Positions 1 to 8,484 of a stretch of 33,337 bases of DNA are shown here, in pieces. Numbering within the stretch: the stretch's first letter is position 1; every line of letters begins with the position of its first letter. The position numbers and the translations under genes were made by a program. The stretch spans positions 1 through 33,337 of the forward strand of contig JAFLSG010000023.1 of NCBI GenBank assembly GCA_022511065.1. Direction: 5' to 3'. Under the pieces are notes generated by a model, which saw nothing but the letters and a program-made list of their open reading frames with translations, searched no databases and was not told the DNA's origin. Source of the stretch: Prevotella sp. Lineage in GTDB: Bacteria; Bacteroidota; Bacteroidia; Bacteroidales; Bacteroidaceae.

Positions 1-7
1 ACAAGAA

Positions 8-271
8 ATGGCACATAAAAAAGGTGTAGGTAGTTCTAAGAACGGCCGTGAGTCAGCAGCTCAGCGACTTGGCATCAAGATTTTCGGTGGACAGCAGTGC
101 ATCGCGGGCAACATCATCGTTCGCCAGCGCGGCACGAAGCACAACCCGGGCAACAACGTGGCTATCGGTAAGGACGACACGCTCTATGCGCTCGTTGATG
201 GTACTGTTCAGTTCCACAAGGGCAAGTACAACAAGAGCGTCGTTTCGGTCATCCCTAATGCCGAGGCCTAA
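8..271 (+). CDS. rpmA: 50S ribosomal protein L27
   Basis: Structural protein of the large ribosomal subunit whose N-terminus lies near the peptidyl-transferase centre. The 87-residue product begins [14 protein letters not shown] and carries the conserved L27 core with IKIFGGQ and [13 protein letters not shown], and has the normal full length. There is no N-terminal extension of the kind that is cleaved in Firmicutes, so the ATG at 8 gives the mature start. rplU would be expected just upstream, outside the window. A hairpin follows before serS, so this is probably the last gene of its operon. Confidence 0.97.
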   Translation: MAHKKGVGSSKNGRESAAQRLGIKIFGGQQCIAGNIIVRQRGTKHNPGNNVAIGKDDTLYALVDGTVQFHKGKYNKSVVSVIPNAEA

Positions 272-316
272 GGATATCCAATAAAAGACAACACTTATTC
301 CAAACAAACAACAGGG

Positions 317-350
317 TCCCGCTCTCAACATCCGAGAAGCGGGATTTCTG
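317..350 (+). terminator. Probable terminator after rpmA
   Basis: The arms TCCCGCT (317-323) and AGCGGGA (338-344) pair perfectly. CTC/GAG inside them extends the stem past one bulged A. A short T-rich tail (TTTCTGCTT) follows. The hairpin lies 46 bases after the rpmA stop and 24 bases before serS, so it may only attenuate transcription into serS. The weak U-tract lowers confidence. Confidence 0.6.
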
Positions 351-373
351 CTTAAAACTTAAAATACGAAGAC

Positions 374-1690
374 ATGCTAACACTCAAACTCATCACTGAG
401 GAAACCGAACGCGTAATCCGCGGATTGGAAAAGAAGCATTTCAAGGGTGCAAAGGAGGCAATAGACAACGTGCTCGCCGTGGATAAGAAGCGTCGCGAGG
501 CACAACAGGAGCTTGACAAGTGTCTGAACGAACAGAAACAACTCTCCGCCCAGATAGGTAAGCTCATGAAGGAAGGCAAGCGTGAAGAGGCGGAGCAGAC
601 GAAAGCATCGGTTGCCGACTTGAAGAACAAGTCAAAGGAATTAGAAGAGCTGATGGCAAAGGCACAGGAGGAGGTGACTACCCTACTCTGCCAGATTCCC
701 AACATACCATACGACGAGGTGCCCGAGGGTGCCACGGCTGAAGACAACCATGTGGTGAAGAGCAACCAAAAGGAGTGCAACGAGAGCGACACGGTGGGCA
801 ATTGGACGGCTAATCCCGAGAATGGCGAGGCAAAGTTACCCCACTGGGAGCTTGCCAAGAAATATAATCTCATCGACTTTGACCTCGGCGTGAAGATTAC
901 GGGTGCTGGTTTCCCTGTCTATACTGGCAAGGGTGCCCGTTTGCAACGCGCGCTCATTAACTTCTTCCTCGACGAGGCACGCAAGTCGGGCTATACCGAG
1001 ATTATGCCGCCGACGGTGGTGAATGCCGCATCTGGCTATGGTACGGGGCAGTTGCCTGACAAGGAAGGGCAGATGTATCATTGCGAGTTGGATGACTTCT
1101 ATCTCATCCCGACGGCTGAGGTGCCCGTGACGAACATCTACCGTGACGTGATTCTCGATGAAAAAGACCTGCCTATCAAAAATTGCGCCTATACGCAGTG
1201 TTTCCGTCGCGAGGCGGGTTCTTATGGAAAGGATGTGCGTGGTCTGAATCGCCTGCACGAATTCTCAAAGATTGAGATTGTGCGCATTGACAAGCCCGAG
1301 CATTCGAAGGAGAGCCACAAGGAGATGCTTGAACACGTTGAGGGTCTGCTGAAGAAGTTGGAACTCCCTTATCGCATCCTGTTGCTTTGCGGCGGTGACC
1401 AGTCGTTTACTTCTGCCATCTGCTATGACTTTGAGGTGTATTCCGAGGCTCAGAAGCGTTGGCTTGAAGTATCTTCGGTCAGCAACTTCGATACTTATCA
1501 GGCAAATCGCCTGAAGTGCCGCTATCGCCGAGGTGACAACAAGAAGATTGAGTTGTGTCACACACTCAATGGCTCTGCCCTTGCACTTCCGCGCATCGTG
1601 GCTGCTATTTTGGAGAACAATCAGACGGAAAAGGGAATCACCATCCCCAAGGCGCTGATACCCTACACGGGCTTTGATATCATCGACTGA
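374..1690 (+). CDS. serS: Serine--tRNA ligase
   Basis: Cytoplasmic class II aminoacyl-tRNA synthetase that charges tRNA-Ser (and tRNA-Sec where present). The 438-residue protein has the family layout. A charged two-helix coiled-coil arm that binds the tRNA long variable arm spans about residues 30-105. The catalytic core follows, with TAEVP at 247-251, motif 2 FRREAGSYGKD at 277-287, and motif 3 around NGSALALPR near residue 410. The length is slightly above the usual 425-430, as in other Bacteroidota. The start ATG gives the expected N-terminus MLTLKLI. It lies between rpmA and the fused oxidoreductase on the same strand, with a hairpin upstream. Confidence 0.97.
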   Translation: MLTLKLITEETERVIRGLEKKHFKGAKEAIDNVLAVDKKRREAQQELDKCLNEQKQLSAQIGKLMKEGKREEAEQTKASVADLKNKSKELEELMAKAQEEVTTLLCQIPNIPYDEVPEGATAEDNHVVKSNQKECNESDTVGNWTANPENGEAKLPHWELAKKYNLIDFDLGVKITGAGFPVYTGKGARLQRALINFFLDEARKSGYTEIMPPTVVNAASGYGTGQLPDKEGQMYHCELDDFYLIPTAEVPVTNIYRDVILDEKDLPIKNCAYTQCFRREAGSYGKDVRGLNRLHEFSKIEIVRIDKPEHSKESHKEMLEHVEGLLKKLELPYRILLLCGGDQSFTSAICYDFEVYSEAQKRWLEVSSVSNFDTYQANRLKCRYRRGDNKKIELCHTLNGSALALPRIVAAILENNQTEKGITIPKALIPYTGFDIID

Positions 1691-1733
1691 TTTCCGTCCG
1701 CATCACAATCTATGAAACCAAGCAAAACCGAAT

Positions 1734-4100
1734 ATGAACAAGATAGTTAGAAAAGAGCAATTCTCGGAAAAAGTTTTTCTGTTGGAGATTGAGGCGCCAT
1801 TGATAGCCAAGAGCCGCAAGGCGGGTAATTTCGTGATTGTACGCGTGGGGAAGAAGGGTGAGCGCATCCCCCTGACCATCTCCGCCGCCGATACAGAAAA
1901 AGGAACAATCACGCTCGTAGTGCAGAAGGTGGGTTTGTCAAGTCAGAAACTTAGTCTGCTTGAAGTGGGCGACTATGTGACTGACGTAGTGGGGCCCCTC
2001 GGCAATCCTACGCGCATTGAAAATTACGGCACGGTGGTCTGTGCAGGTGGCGGATTGGGTGTTGCACCCATGCTGCCCATCATTCAGGCACTGAAAGCCG
2101 CTGGCAATCGCGTGCTCTCGGTGATGGCTGGTCGCTCCAAGGATTTGATTATCCTGGAAAGCGAGGTGCGTGCATCATCTGACGAGGTTATCATCATGAC
2201 AGACGATGGTAGCTACGGCGAAAAGGGCGTAGTGACGGTAGGTATCGAGAAGTTCATCGAACAGGAGCACGTTGATAAAGTATTCGCCATCGGCCCTCCC
2301 ATCATGATGAAATTCTCCACGCTGACCGCTCAGAAGCACAACATTCCCTGCGAGGTTTCGCTGAATACCATCATGGTGGATGGCACGGGTATGTGCGGCG
2401 CTTGCCGACTCACCATCGGCGGAAAGACAAAGTTTGTCTGCATTGACGGTCCTGAGTTCGATGGTGCGCTCGTTGATTGGGACGAGATGTTCAAGCGCAT
2501 GGGCACGTTCAAGCAGAGGGAGCAGGCAGAGATGGAGAGATTCCAAGAGGAGTTTGACAAGATGGCGCTTGCAGAAGATAGCAAGCAGACTGCTGACACT
2601 CCATCTGCTGAAATCACGATGGATGTTACCCCGACGGATGACAGCCTTGAAACGCTCACCAATCGGGATGCCGCGTGGCGTGACGAGTTGCGTAAGTCCA
2701 TGAAACCAAAAGACCGCGTTCAGATTGAGCGTGTTGTCATGCCGGAACTTGACCCCGTTTACCGCGCAACAACCCGCACGGAGGAAGTAAACACGGGTCT
2801 CACCAAAGAGATGGCGATGACCGAGGCGAAGCGATGCCTTGACTGTCCCAAACCGACTTGCGTTGAGGGTTGCCCCGTGAATATTGACATCCCATCATTT
2901 ATCAAGAATATTGAGCGCGGTCAGTTCTTAGCTGCCGCCAAAGTGCTGAAAGCCACATCTGCCCTTCCCGCCGTTTGCGGACGCGTATGCCCGCAGGAAA
3001 AGCAATGCGAGAGCAAGTGTGCGCGCCTGAAGATGAAAGACACTTCCGTGGCTATCGGCTACTTGGAGCGTTTCGCTGCCGACTTTGAGCGGCTAAGCGG
3101 TCAGGTGGCTCTTCCTGAAGTAGCACCATCCAATGGCATCAAAGTCGCCGTGGTGGGTTCTGGCCCCGCAGGTCTCTCCTTTGCAGGCGACATGGTGAAG
3201 AAAGGCTACGATGTCCATGTCTTCGAGGCACTCCACGAGATTGGAGGCGTACTGAAATATGGTATCCCCGAATTCCGTCTGCCTAACGCCATCGTGGATG
3301 TGGAGATTCAGAACCTTGAGAAGATGGGTGTTCATTTCCAAACGGATGTGATTGTAGGCAAGACAATCTCCGTAGAGGAATTAGAGGCGCAAGGCTTCAA
3401 GGGCATCTTTGTAGGTTCAGGCGCAGGTTTGCCAAACTTCATGAATATCCCCGGCGAGAACTCCATCAACATCATGTCGTCAAACGAATATCTGACACGC
3501 GTAAACCTGATGGATGCCGCCGACCCGACCGCCGATACACCGATAAACCCCGCCAAGAATGTGCTTGTCGTAGGTGGTGGAAACACGGCAATGGACTCTT
3601 GTCGTACAGCCAAGCGCCTTGGTGCAGACGTGACCATCGTCTATCGCCGTTCTGAGGCTGAAATGCCCGCACGCTTGGAAGAGGTGAAGCACGCCAAGGA
3701 AGAAGGCATCAAGTTCTTGACGCTCCACAATCCCATTGAGTATATCGCTGACGAGACCGGAGCCGTGAAGCAGGCAGTGCTTCAGGTGATGGAACTTGGA
3801 GAGCCTGATGAGTCTGGCCGTCGCTCGCCTGTTCCCGTAGAGGGCAAGACGGTTACACTCGATGTGGACCAGGTGATTGTAGCGGTGGGTGTATCGCCCA
3901 ATCCACTCGTACCTAAGTCTATCGAAGGCTTGGAACTCGGACGCAAGAATACGATTGCCGTCAATGAGCAGATGCAATCTTCTCGCGCAGAGATTTTCGC
4001 CGGTGGTGACATCGTTCGCGGCGGTGCCACGGTGATTCTCGCCATGGGTGACGGCCGTCGTGCGGCTGACAATATGGACAAGCATCTGCGTGGGAAATGA
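1734..4100 (+). CDS. Fused NfnA-NfnB-like NAD(P)H:ferredoxin oxidoreductase
   Basis: This cytoplasmic flavin/iron-sulfur enzyme joins in one 788-residue chain two subunits that are separate in the NADH-dependent ferredoxin:NADP+ oxidoreductase of other bacteria. Residues 1-250 are the ferredoxin-reductase/PyrK-like half: an FAD domain, a nucleotide loop at 103-112 (CAGGGLGVAP), and [2Fe-2S] ligands C206, C221, C224 and C236. A charged linker at about 255-330 follows. Residues 330-788 are the glutamate-synthase small-subunit-like half. It has two [4Fe-4S] cysteine sets (368/371/376/380 and 415/419/425/429), an FAD loop GSGPAG near 475, and an NADPH loop GGGNTA near 614. The family is known for electron bifurcation between NADH, NADPH and ferredoxin; that activity is inferred here. 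Annotation pipelines often name it a DHOD B/glutamate synthase bifunctional protein. Its stop overlaps the next gene by four bases. Confidence 0.9.
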   Translation: MNKIVRKEQFSEKVFLLEIEAPLIAKSRKAGNFVIVRVGKKGERIPLTISAADTEKGTITLVVQKVGLSSQKLSLLEVGDYVTDVVGPLGNPTRIENYGTVVCAGGGLGVAPMLPIIQALKAAGNRVLSVMAGRSKDLIILESEVRASSDEVIIMTDDGSYGEKGVVTVGIEKFIEQEHVDKVFAIGPPIMMKFSTLTAQKHNIPCEVSLNTIMVDGTGMCGACRLTIGGKTKFVCIDGPEFDGALVDWDEMFKRMGTFKQREQAEMERFQEEFDKMALAEDSKQTADTPSAEITMDVTPTDDSLETLTNRDAAWRDELRKSMKPKDRVQIERVVMPELDPVYRATTRTEEVNTGLTKEMAMTEAKRCLDCPKPTCVEGCPVNIDIPSFIKNIERGQFLAAAKVLKATSALPAVCGRVCPQEKQCESKCARLKMKDTSVAIGYLERFAADFERLSGQVALPEVAPSNGIKVAVVGSGPAGLSFAGDMVKKGYDVHVFEALHEIGGVLKYGIPEFRLPNAIVDVEIQNLEKMGVHFQTDVIVGKTISVEELEAQGFKGIFVGSGAGLPNFMNIPGENSINIMSSNEYLTRVNLMDAADPTADTPINPAKNVLVVGGGNTAMDSCRTAKRLGADVTIVYRRSEAEMPARLEEVKHAKEEGIKFLTLHNPIEYIADETGAVKQAVLQVMELGEPDESGRRSPVPVEGKTVTLDVDQVIVAVGVSPNPLVPKSIEGLELGRKNTIAVNEQMQSSRAEIFAGGDIVRGGATVILAMGDGRRAADNMDKHLRGK

Positions 4101-5266
4101 CCATCAGGAAGCTCATCATACTATCGTTCGTGATTTTTCTTCTGCCTCTCACCATAGAGGGGCAGAAGAAAAAGCGTGTGGTGAAGAAGGCGACACCTGT
4201 GGTCGTTGAAGAGCCGGAAGAAGATCCTCGCATCACGAATATGCGTGAGATGACGCAACAAATCATCATCATCGACAGCATCGTGACCGACAAAGACCGT
4301 TTTCTCTCCTGTTTTCAGTTATCACCAGAGACGGGTCGTCTCTCCACAAGCGAGGCTTTTTTCAACAAGCCCTCTGACGGCTATGTCTTTCTCAACGAGA
4401 TGGGCAACAAGATTTATTTCAGCCAAGCAGACGCTGATGGTCGCCAACAGCTCTATACCTGTGACAAACTCGGCAATGCTTGGAGCGCCCCTACCCCGTT
4501 GGCAGGGATTGACGAGGGAATCACTGAAGCCTCCTACCCGTTTATGCTGACAGACGGCATCACGTTCTACTTCGCCGCCAAGGGCGAGGAGAGCATCGGG
4601 GGCTATGACATCTTCCTTACACGCTATGATTCCCATAGCGGCGGGTTCTTCAAGCCAGAGAACATCGGAATGCCTTTCAACTCCGAGGCCAATGACTATA
4701 TGTATGCCATTGACGAAGCAAACAATATTGGCTATTTCGTCAGCGACCGCCGTCAGCCGGAGGGTAAGGTATGCGTCTATATCTTTATCCCTTCCGATAG
4801 CCGTAAAGTATATGATGCCGGGCAATATACGGAAGAGCAAATCCGCGACTTTGCAGACATCTCCCGCATCGCAGATACTTGGGGAAACGGCGTGGAGCGA
4901 AAGGCTGCGCTCGAAAGACTGAAGAATATCCAAGCCCAATACTGGGCTGCTGCCCCAAATGCGCAGGCGGCAACAGACGATATGCTGATTGTTATCAACG
5001 ACCGGCTCACCTACGCCAATGCACGCGAATTCCGCTCCGCCGAGGCTTCAGCGCTTTACAAAGAGTTGATTACCGTCCGCCACAATCTCAGCCTCTTGGA
5101 AACTGAGTTGGCAAAATCTCGCGAGCAATATTCGGAAGCCAATGCCGACAAGCGGCAAGCGTTGCGCAAAGAGATTCTTTCCGCAGAAGATAAGTCGCTG
5201 AAACTGAGCGAGCAAGCCAAGTCTCTCGAAAAGCGCATCCGCAAATTGGAGAACGAGGCTCTGTAA
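4097..5266 (+). CDS. Exported PD40-type beta-propeller protein with coiled-coil tail
   Basis: The specific function is not recognised. The 389-residue product starts with a signal peptide (hydrophobic segment at about 5-20, ending near EGQ), then a basic/acidic low-complexity stretch. Residues 95-230 contain PD40/WD40-like beta-propeller repeats such as NKIYFSQADADG, ITFYFAAKGEESIGGYDI and NIGYFVSDR. The last 90 residues are a charged heptad-rich coiled coil. Such propellers occur in periplasmic or outer-membrane-associated Bacteroidota proteins, often with OmpA-like or TolB-like partners, but no OmpA domain is visible here. The start overlaps the upstream stop as ATGA, so translation is probably coupled to the oxidoreductase gene, although no functional link is obvious. 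Confidence 0.85.
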   Translation: MTIRKLIILSFVIFLLPLTIEGQKKKRVVKKATPVVVEEPEEDPRITNMREMTQQIIIIDSIVTDKDRFLSCFQLSPETGRLSTSEAFFNKPSDGYVFLNEMGNKIYFSQADADGRQQLYTCDKLGNAWSAPTPLAGIDEGITEASYPFMLTDGITFYFAAKGEESIGGYDIFLTRYDSHSGGFFKPENIGMPFNSEANDYMYAIDEANNIGYFVSDRRQPEGKVCVYIFIPSDSRKVYDAGQYTEEQIRDFADISRIADTWGNGVERKAALERLKNIQAQYWAAAPNAQAATDDMLIVINDRLTYANAREFRSAEASALYKELITVRHNLSLLETELAKSREQYSEANADKRQALRKEILSAEDKSLKLSEQAKSLEKRIRKLENEAL

Positions 5267-5328
5267 CCTCCATAAGATGCCTTTTTATTTCGTTAAGATT
5301 ACTTGTTAAACCATTAAGATGCCTGATT

Positions 5329-6204
5329 ATGACAAAGAGAGTATTCCCAGAATCCGAGTTGATTATCAATGCCGATGGCTCTTGCTTTCATCTTCACCTG
5401 AAACCCGAGCAATTGGCTGACAAGGTCATCCTTGTGGGCGACCCGGGACGAGTTGAAACGGTGGCAGCCCATTTCGATACCCGCGAGTGCGAGGTGGCAA
5501 GCCGAGAGTTCCGCACAATCACCGGCACATATCACGACAAGCGTATCACCGTGCAATCAACGGGCATCGGATGCGATAACATCGACATTGTGCTCAATGA
5601 GCTTGACACGCTTGCCAACGTGGATTACAAGACGCGCACCGAAAATGACGTGCATCGCCAACTGACCATCGTCCGCATCGGAACTTGCGGCGGTCTTCAG
5701 CCTTATACACCCTCCGGTTCCTTCATCGCCTCCGTCAAGAGCATTGGCTTTGACGGTCTGCTGAATTTCTATGCCGGCAGGAATGAAGTTTGCGACCTCC
5801 AATGCGAGGCTGCCTTCAAGCAGCACATGAACTGGAATCCGCAGCTTGCCGACCCCTACACTATTGATGCCGATGCTGAACTCATTGAGCGCATCGCGGC
5901 TGATGATATGGTGCGCGGCATCACTATTGCCTGCGGCGGTTTCTATGGTCCGCAAGGCCGTGAGCTTCGCATCCCACTTGCCGACCCGCATCAGAATGAG
6001 AAAGTGGAGGCGTTTGAATATGGCGGTCTCCGCATTACCAACTTCGAGATGGAATCCTCTGCCGTTGCCGGTCTCGCTGCCTTGCTCGGGCACAAGGCGA
6101 TGACGTGTTGCATGGTCATTGCCAACCGCTATGCGCAGAAGATGAACACGGAATACAAGTCTTCCATCGATGACTTAATCGTGAAAGTGCTCGACCGTAT
6201 ATGA
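5329..6204 (+). CDS. Nucleoside phosphorylase (uridine/purine phosphorylase family)
   Basis: Cytoplasmic enzyme of the PNP/UDP phosphorylase family, which cleaves nucleosides with phosphate to give ribose-1-phosphate and a free base for salvage. The 291-residue product shows the phosphate-binding VGDPGR at 36-41, the STGIG block, IGTCGG (central strand of the fold), and near residue 240 the nucleoside-binding motif NFEMESSAVAGL. The FEMES form resembles uridine phosphorylase more than trimeric PNP, but I would not commit to the base specificity. It stands alone, with a 62-base AT-rich gap upstream and a 61-base gap before mnmE. Confidence 0.88.
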   Translation: MTKRVFPESELIINADGSCFHLHLKPEQLADKVILVGDPGRVETVAAHFDTRECEVASREFRTITGTYHDKRITVQSTGIGCDNIDIVLNELDTLANVDYKTRTENDVHRQLTIVRIGTCGGLQPYTPSGSFIASVKSIGFDGLLNFYAGRNEVCDLQCEAAFKQHMNWNPQLADPYTIDADAELIERIAADDMVRGITIACGGFYGPQGRELRIPLADPHQNEKVEAFEYGGLRITNFEMESSAVAGLAALLGHKAMTCCMVIANRYAQKMNTEYKSSIDDLIVKVLDRI

Positions 6205-6265
6205 TAATAGCGGGCACCATAGCACTGTCTTTTGTCATTATCGCCAATACGTGGACCTAAAGGAA

Positions 6266-7681
6266 ATGAACACTGACACGATTTGCGCCCTCGCTACAGC
6301 CCCAGGAGGTGCCCTCGGTATCATTCGCATATCGGGAGAGAATGCCATCAGTATCACTTCCCGTATTTTCTCCCCTATAGGTTCTCCGAACAATTCCCAG
6401 AAACTTGCCACCGCTCCTTCGCATACACTTCATTTCGGTAGAATAACCGACGCAGAGGGCAGCATGATTGACGAGGTATTAGTTAGCCTGTTCCGCGCAC
6501 CCCACTCCTACACAGGCGAGGATAGTGTGGAAATCTCCTGTCACGGTTCGCGCTACATACTTAATAAGGTGCTTGAACTGTTGATTCAGCATGGTTGTCG
6601 GCAGGCGCATCCCGGAGAGTTTACCCAACGTGCTTATCTCAATGGGAAACTTGACCTTTCGCAAGCAGAGGCCGTTGCAGACCTCATAGCATCTACCAAC
6701 CGAGCCACGCATCAGCTTGCGATGGCCCAGTTGCGCGGAAATTTCTCTTCTGAACTTTCTTTGCTCCGCGAACAACTCCTTAAGCTGACTTCGCTCCTTG
6801 AACTTGAGCTTGACTTCTCTGATCACGAAGACCTGGAGTTTGCCGACAGACAAGAACTCTTGGAACTTGCACAAAAAATCAGCCACCGCATCATCACCCT
6901 TGCCCACTCATTCGAGACCGGGCAGGCTATCAAGCAGGGCATTCCCGTTGCTATCATTGGCAAGACAAATGCGGGCAAGAGTACACTCCTCAACCGTCTT
7001 TTGAAAGATGAGCGCGCCATCGTTTCAGACATCCACGGCACCACACGCGATGCCATTGAGGACACCATAGATATACAAGGCATCACCTTCCGCCTCATCG
7101 ACACCGCAGGCATCCGTCAAACCGATGACACCATTGAGCAAATCGGCATTCAGCGCACTTATCAGGCTATCGAGAAGGCTCGTATCGTCATCTGGCTTAT
7201 CGATGAATGGCCCTCGGATGCTGAAATCTCCGACCTGCAAGCACCCCTCAAAGACAAGCACCTCATTATCGCCTTCAACAAGACCGACCTTCCTGAAATC
7301 AGGGAGCGCTTAGGTCTTAACGGAGACTCCCAGCCCAATCATTACCCCTCACTTCCCCTCCCCCACCATCTTGTCACGATTTCCGCAAAGCAGGGAGAGA
7401 ACATCGAGGCTTTGGAGGAGGCTATCTATTCCGCCGCTGATATTCCGACACTCGCTGATACAGATGTCATCGTCACCAACGCCCGCCACTACGAAGCCCT
7501 GCTCCACGCACAAGAGAGTATCAACCGCGTCATTGATGGTCTTGCCTCACAACTCAGCGGCGACCTCCTTGCCGAAGATCTCCGCCTGACCATCGAGCAA
7601 TTAGCAGAAATCACTGGCGGTCAAATCACGCCCCAAGAAACACTCTCTTCCATCTTTAGTCATTTTTGCGTGGGGAAATAA
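6266..7681 (+). CDS. mnmE: tRNA modification GTPase MnmE
   Basis: MnmE works with MnmG to add the carboxymethylaminomethyl (or taurinomethyl-like) group to wobble U34 of certain tRNAs. The N-terminal folate-binding domain starts DTICALATAPGGALGIIR. The G domain has G1 GKTNAGKST (about residues 232-240), GTTRD, DTAG and NKTD. The helical domain ends in the catalytic C-terminal FCVGK, the family CxGK motif. An in-frame GTG at 6251 would add five residues (MDLKE). I prefer the ATG at 6266 because the family normally begins MNxDTICA. The product is then 471 residues, which is complete. The gene sits alone between short intergenic gaps. Confidence 0.96.
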   Translation: MNTDTICALATAPGGALGIIRISGENAISITSRIFSPIGSPNNSQKLATAPSHTLHFGRITDAEGSMIDEVLVSLFRAPHSYTGEDSVEISCHGSRYILNKVLELLIQHGCRQAHPGEFTQRAYLNGKLDLSQAEAVADLIASTNRATHQLAMAQLRGNFSSELSLLREQLLKLTSLLELELDFSDHEDLEFADRQELLELAQKISHRIITLAHSFETGQAIKQGIPVAIIGKTNAGKSTLLNRLLKDERAIVSDIHGTTRDAIEDTIDIQGITFRLIDTAGIRQTDDTIEQIGIQRTYQAIEKARIVIWLIDEWPSDAEISDLQAPLKDKHLIIAFNKTDLPEIRERLGLNGDSQPNHYPSLPLPHHLVTISAKQGENIEALEEAIYSAADIPTLADTDVIVTNARHYEALLHAQESINRVIDGLASQLSGDLLAEDLRLTIEQLAEITGGQITPQETLSSIFSHFCVGK

Positions 7682-7716
7682 CATCCTGTATTGGCAAGTA
7701 ATAAGAATTTTATCGA

Positions 7717-8484
7717 ATGACCCTGACTTACATCTTCCATAGCGGTTTCATTCTGGAAACAGAGCGGTGCGTCCTGATTTTTGACTACTGGATGGATCCC
7801 GCCAAGGTTGTGCCCCGTCATCTCAACACGCACAAGCAGGTGTATGTCTTCGCAAGTCATTTCCACGAAGACCATTTTACGCGGGAAATCTTTGAGTGGA
7901 GGAAGATAAATCCCAACATCATATACATCCTCTCAAAGGACATTCTGCGGCGAAGGCGCGCTAAAAGGGAAGAGGCGGATGTGTGGATGGCAAAAGGGGG
8001 CGTTTGGGAAGACACAAACATACTGGTTATTGCAACAGGAAGCAATGATAGCGGCGTAAGTTGGCTGGTTAAGACCGACGGGAAATATATCTTTCATGCC
8101 GGCGACCTCTGCAACTGGTATGCCCGTTTCCTTACCGATGATACGCCGGATGAAACCATCTACAGCGAAGAGTTCGGCGAGTACATCAACCCTGTCGCCG
8201 AAGAGAAACGCTTTTTAGGGGAACTGAAAGATATACGCAAGATTACCGACACGCTTGACATCGCGATGTTTCCCGTCGATGGCAGAATAGGCAACGGCTA
8301 CACGTTGGGCGGCAGGCAACTCATTGACCGTTTCAACATCGGTTTGTTCGTGCCGATGCACTTCGTAGCCAGCGGCTTTGAGAGCGCATGGCGGATGGAG
8401 CCGTTTTGTCAGGAGAAAGACATCCCCTTCTGGCGCATAAAGGAAGAAGGGGAACAACTATCAATCAACATCCATTCTGTCTAA
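7717..8484 (+). CDS. Metallo-beta-lactamase-fold hydrolase
   Basis: Predicted cytoplasmic metal-dependent hydrolase; the substrate is unknown. The zinc motif HxHxDH is clear at H48-F-H50-E-D52-H53. A second metal position is in YIFHAGD, and a late histidine is in FVPMHF, completing the usual ligand set. The 255-residue length and the divergent spacing resemble small UlaG-like or 'Zn-dependent hydrolase' members of the superfamily rather than true beta-lactamases. There is no signal peptide. Its 3' end overlaps the 3' end of the convergent symporter gene by 24 bases, with no room for separate terminators between them. Confidence 0.85.
   Translation: MTLTYIFHSGFILETERCVLIFDYWMDPAKVVPRHLNTHKQVYVFASHFHEDHFTREIFEWRKINPNIIYILSKDILRRRRAKREEADVWMAKGGVWEDTNILVIATGSNDSGVSWLVKTDGKYIFHAGDLCNWYARFLTDDTPDETIYSEEFGEYINPVAEEKRFLGELKDIRKITDTLDIAMFPVDGRIGNGYTLGGRQLIDRFNIGLFVPMHFVASGFESAWRMEPFCQEKDIPFWRIKEEGEQLSINIHSV

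Noticed and set aside
3480..4085. 201-codon - strand frame opposite the fused oxidoreductase
   Set aside because: Antisense shadow of a strongly supported gene, with no family features.
4322..4939. 205-codon - strand frame opposite the PD40 protein
   Set aside because: Antisense shadow; the + strand frame has a signal peptide, propeller repeats and coupled start.
5271..5324. Repeated TAAGATGCCT in the gap before the nucleoside phosphorylase
   Set aside because: Only about ten bases are repeated, with no pairing or promoter match; too short to call.
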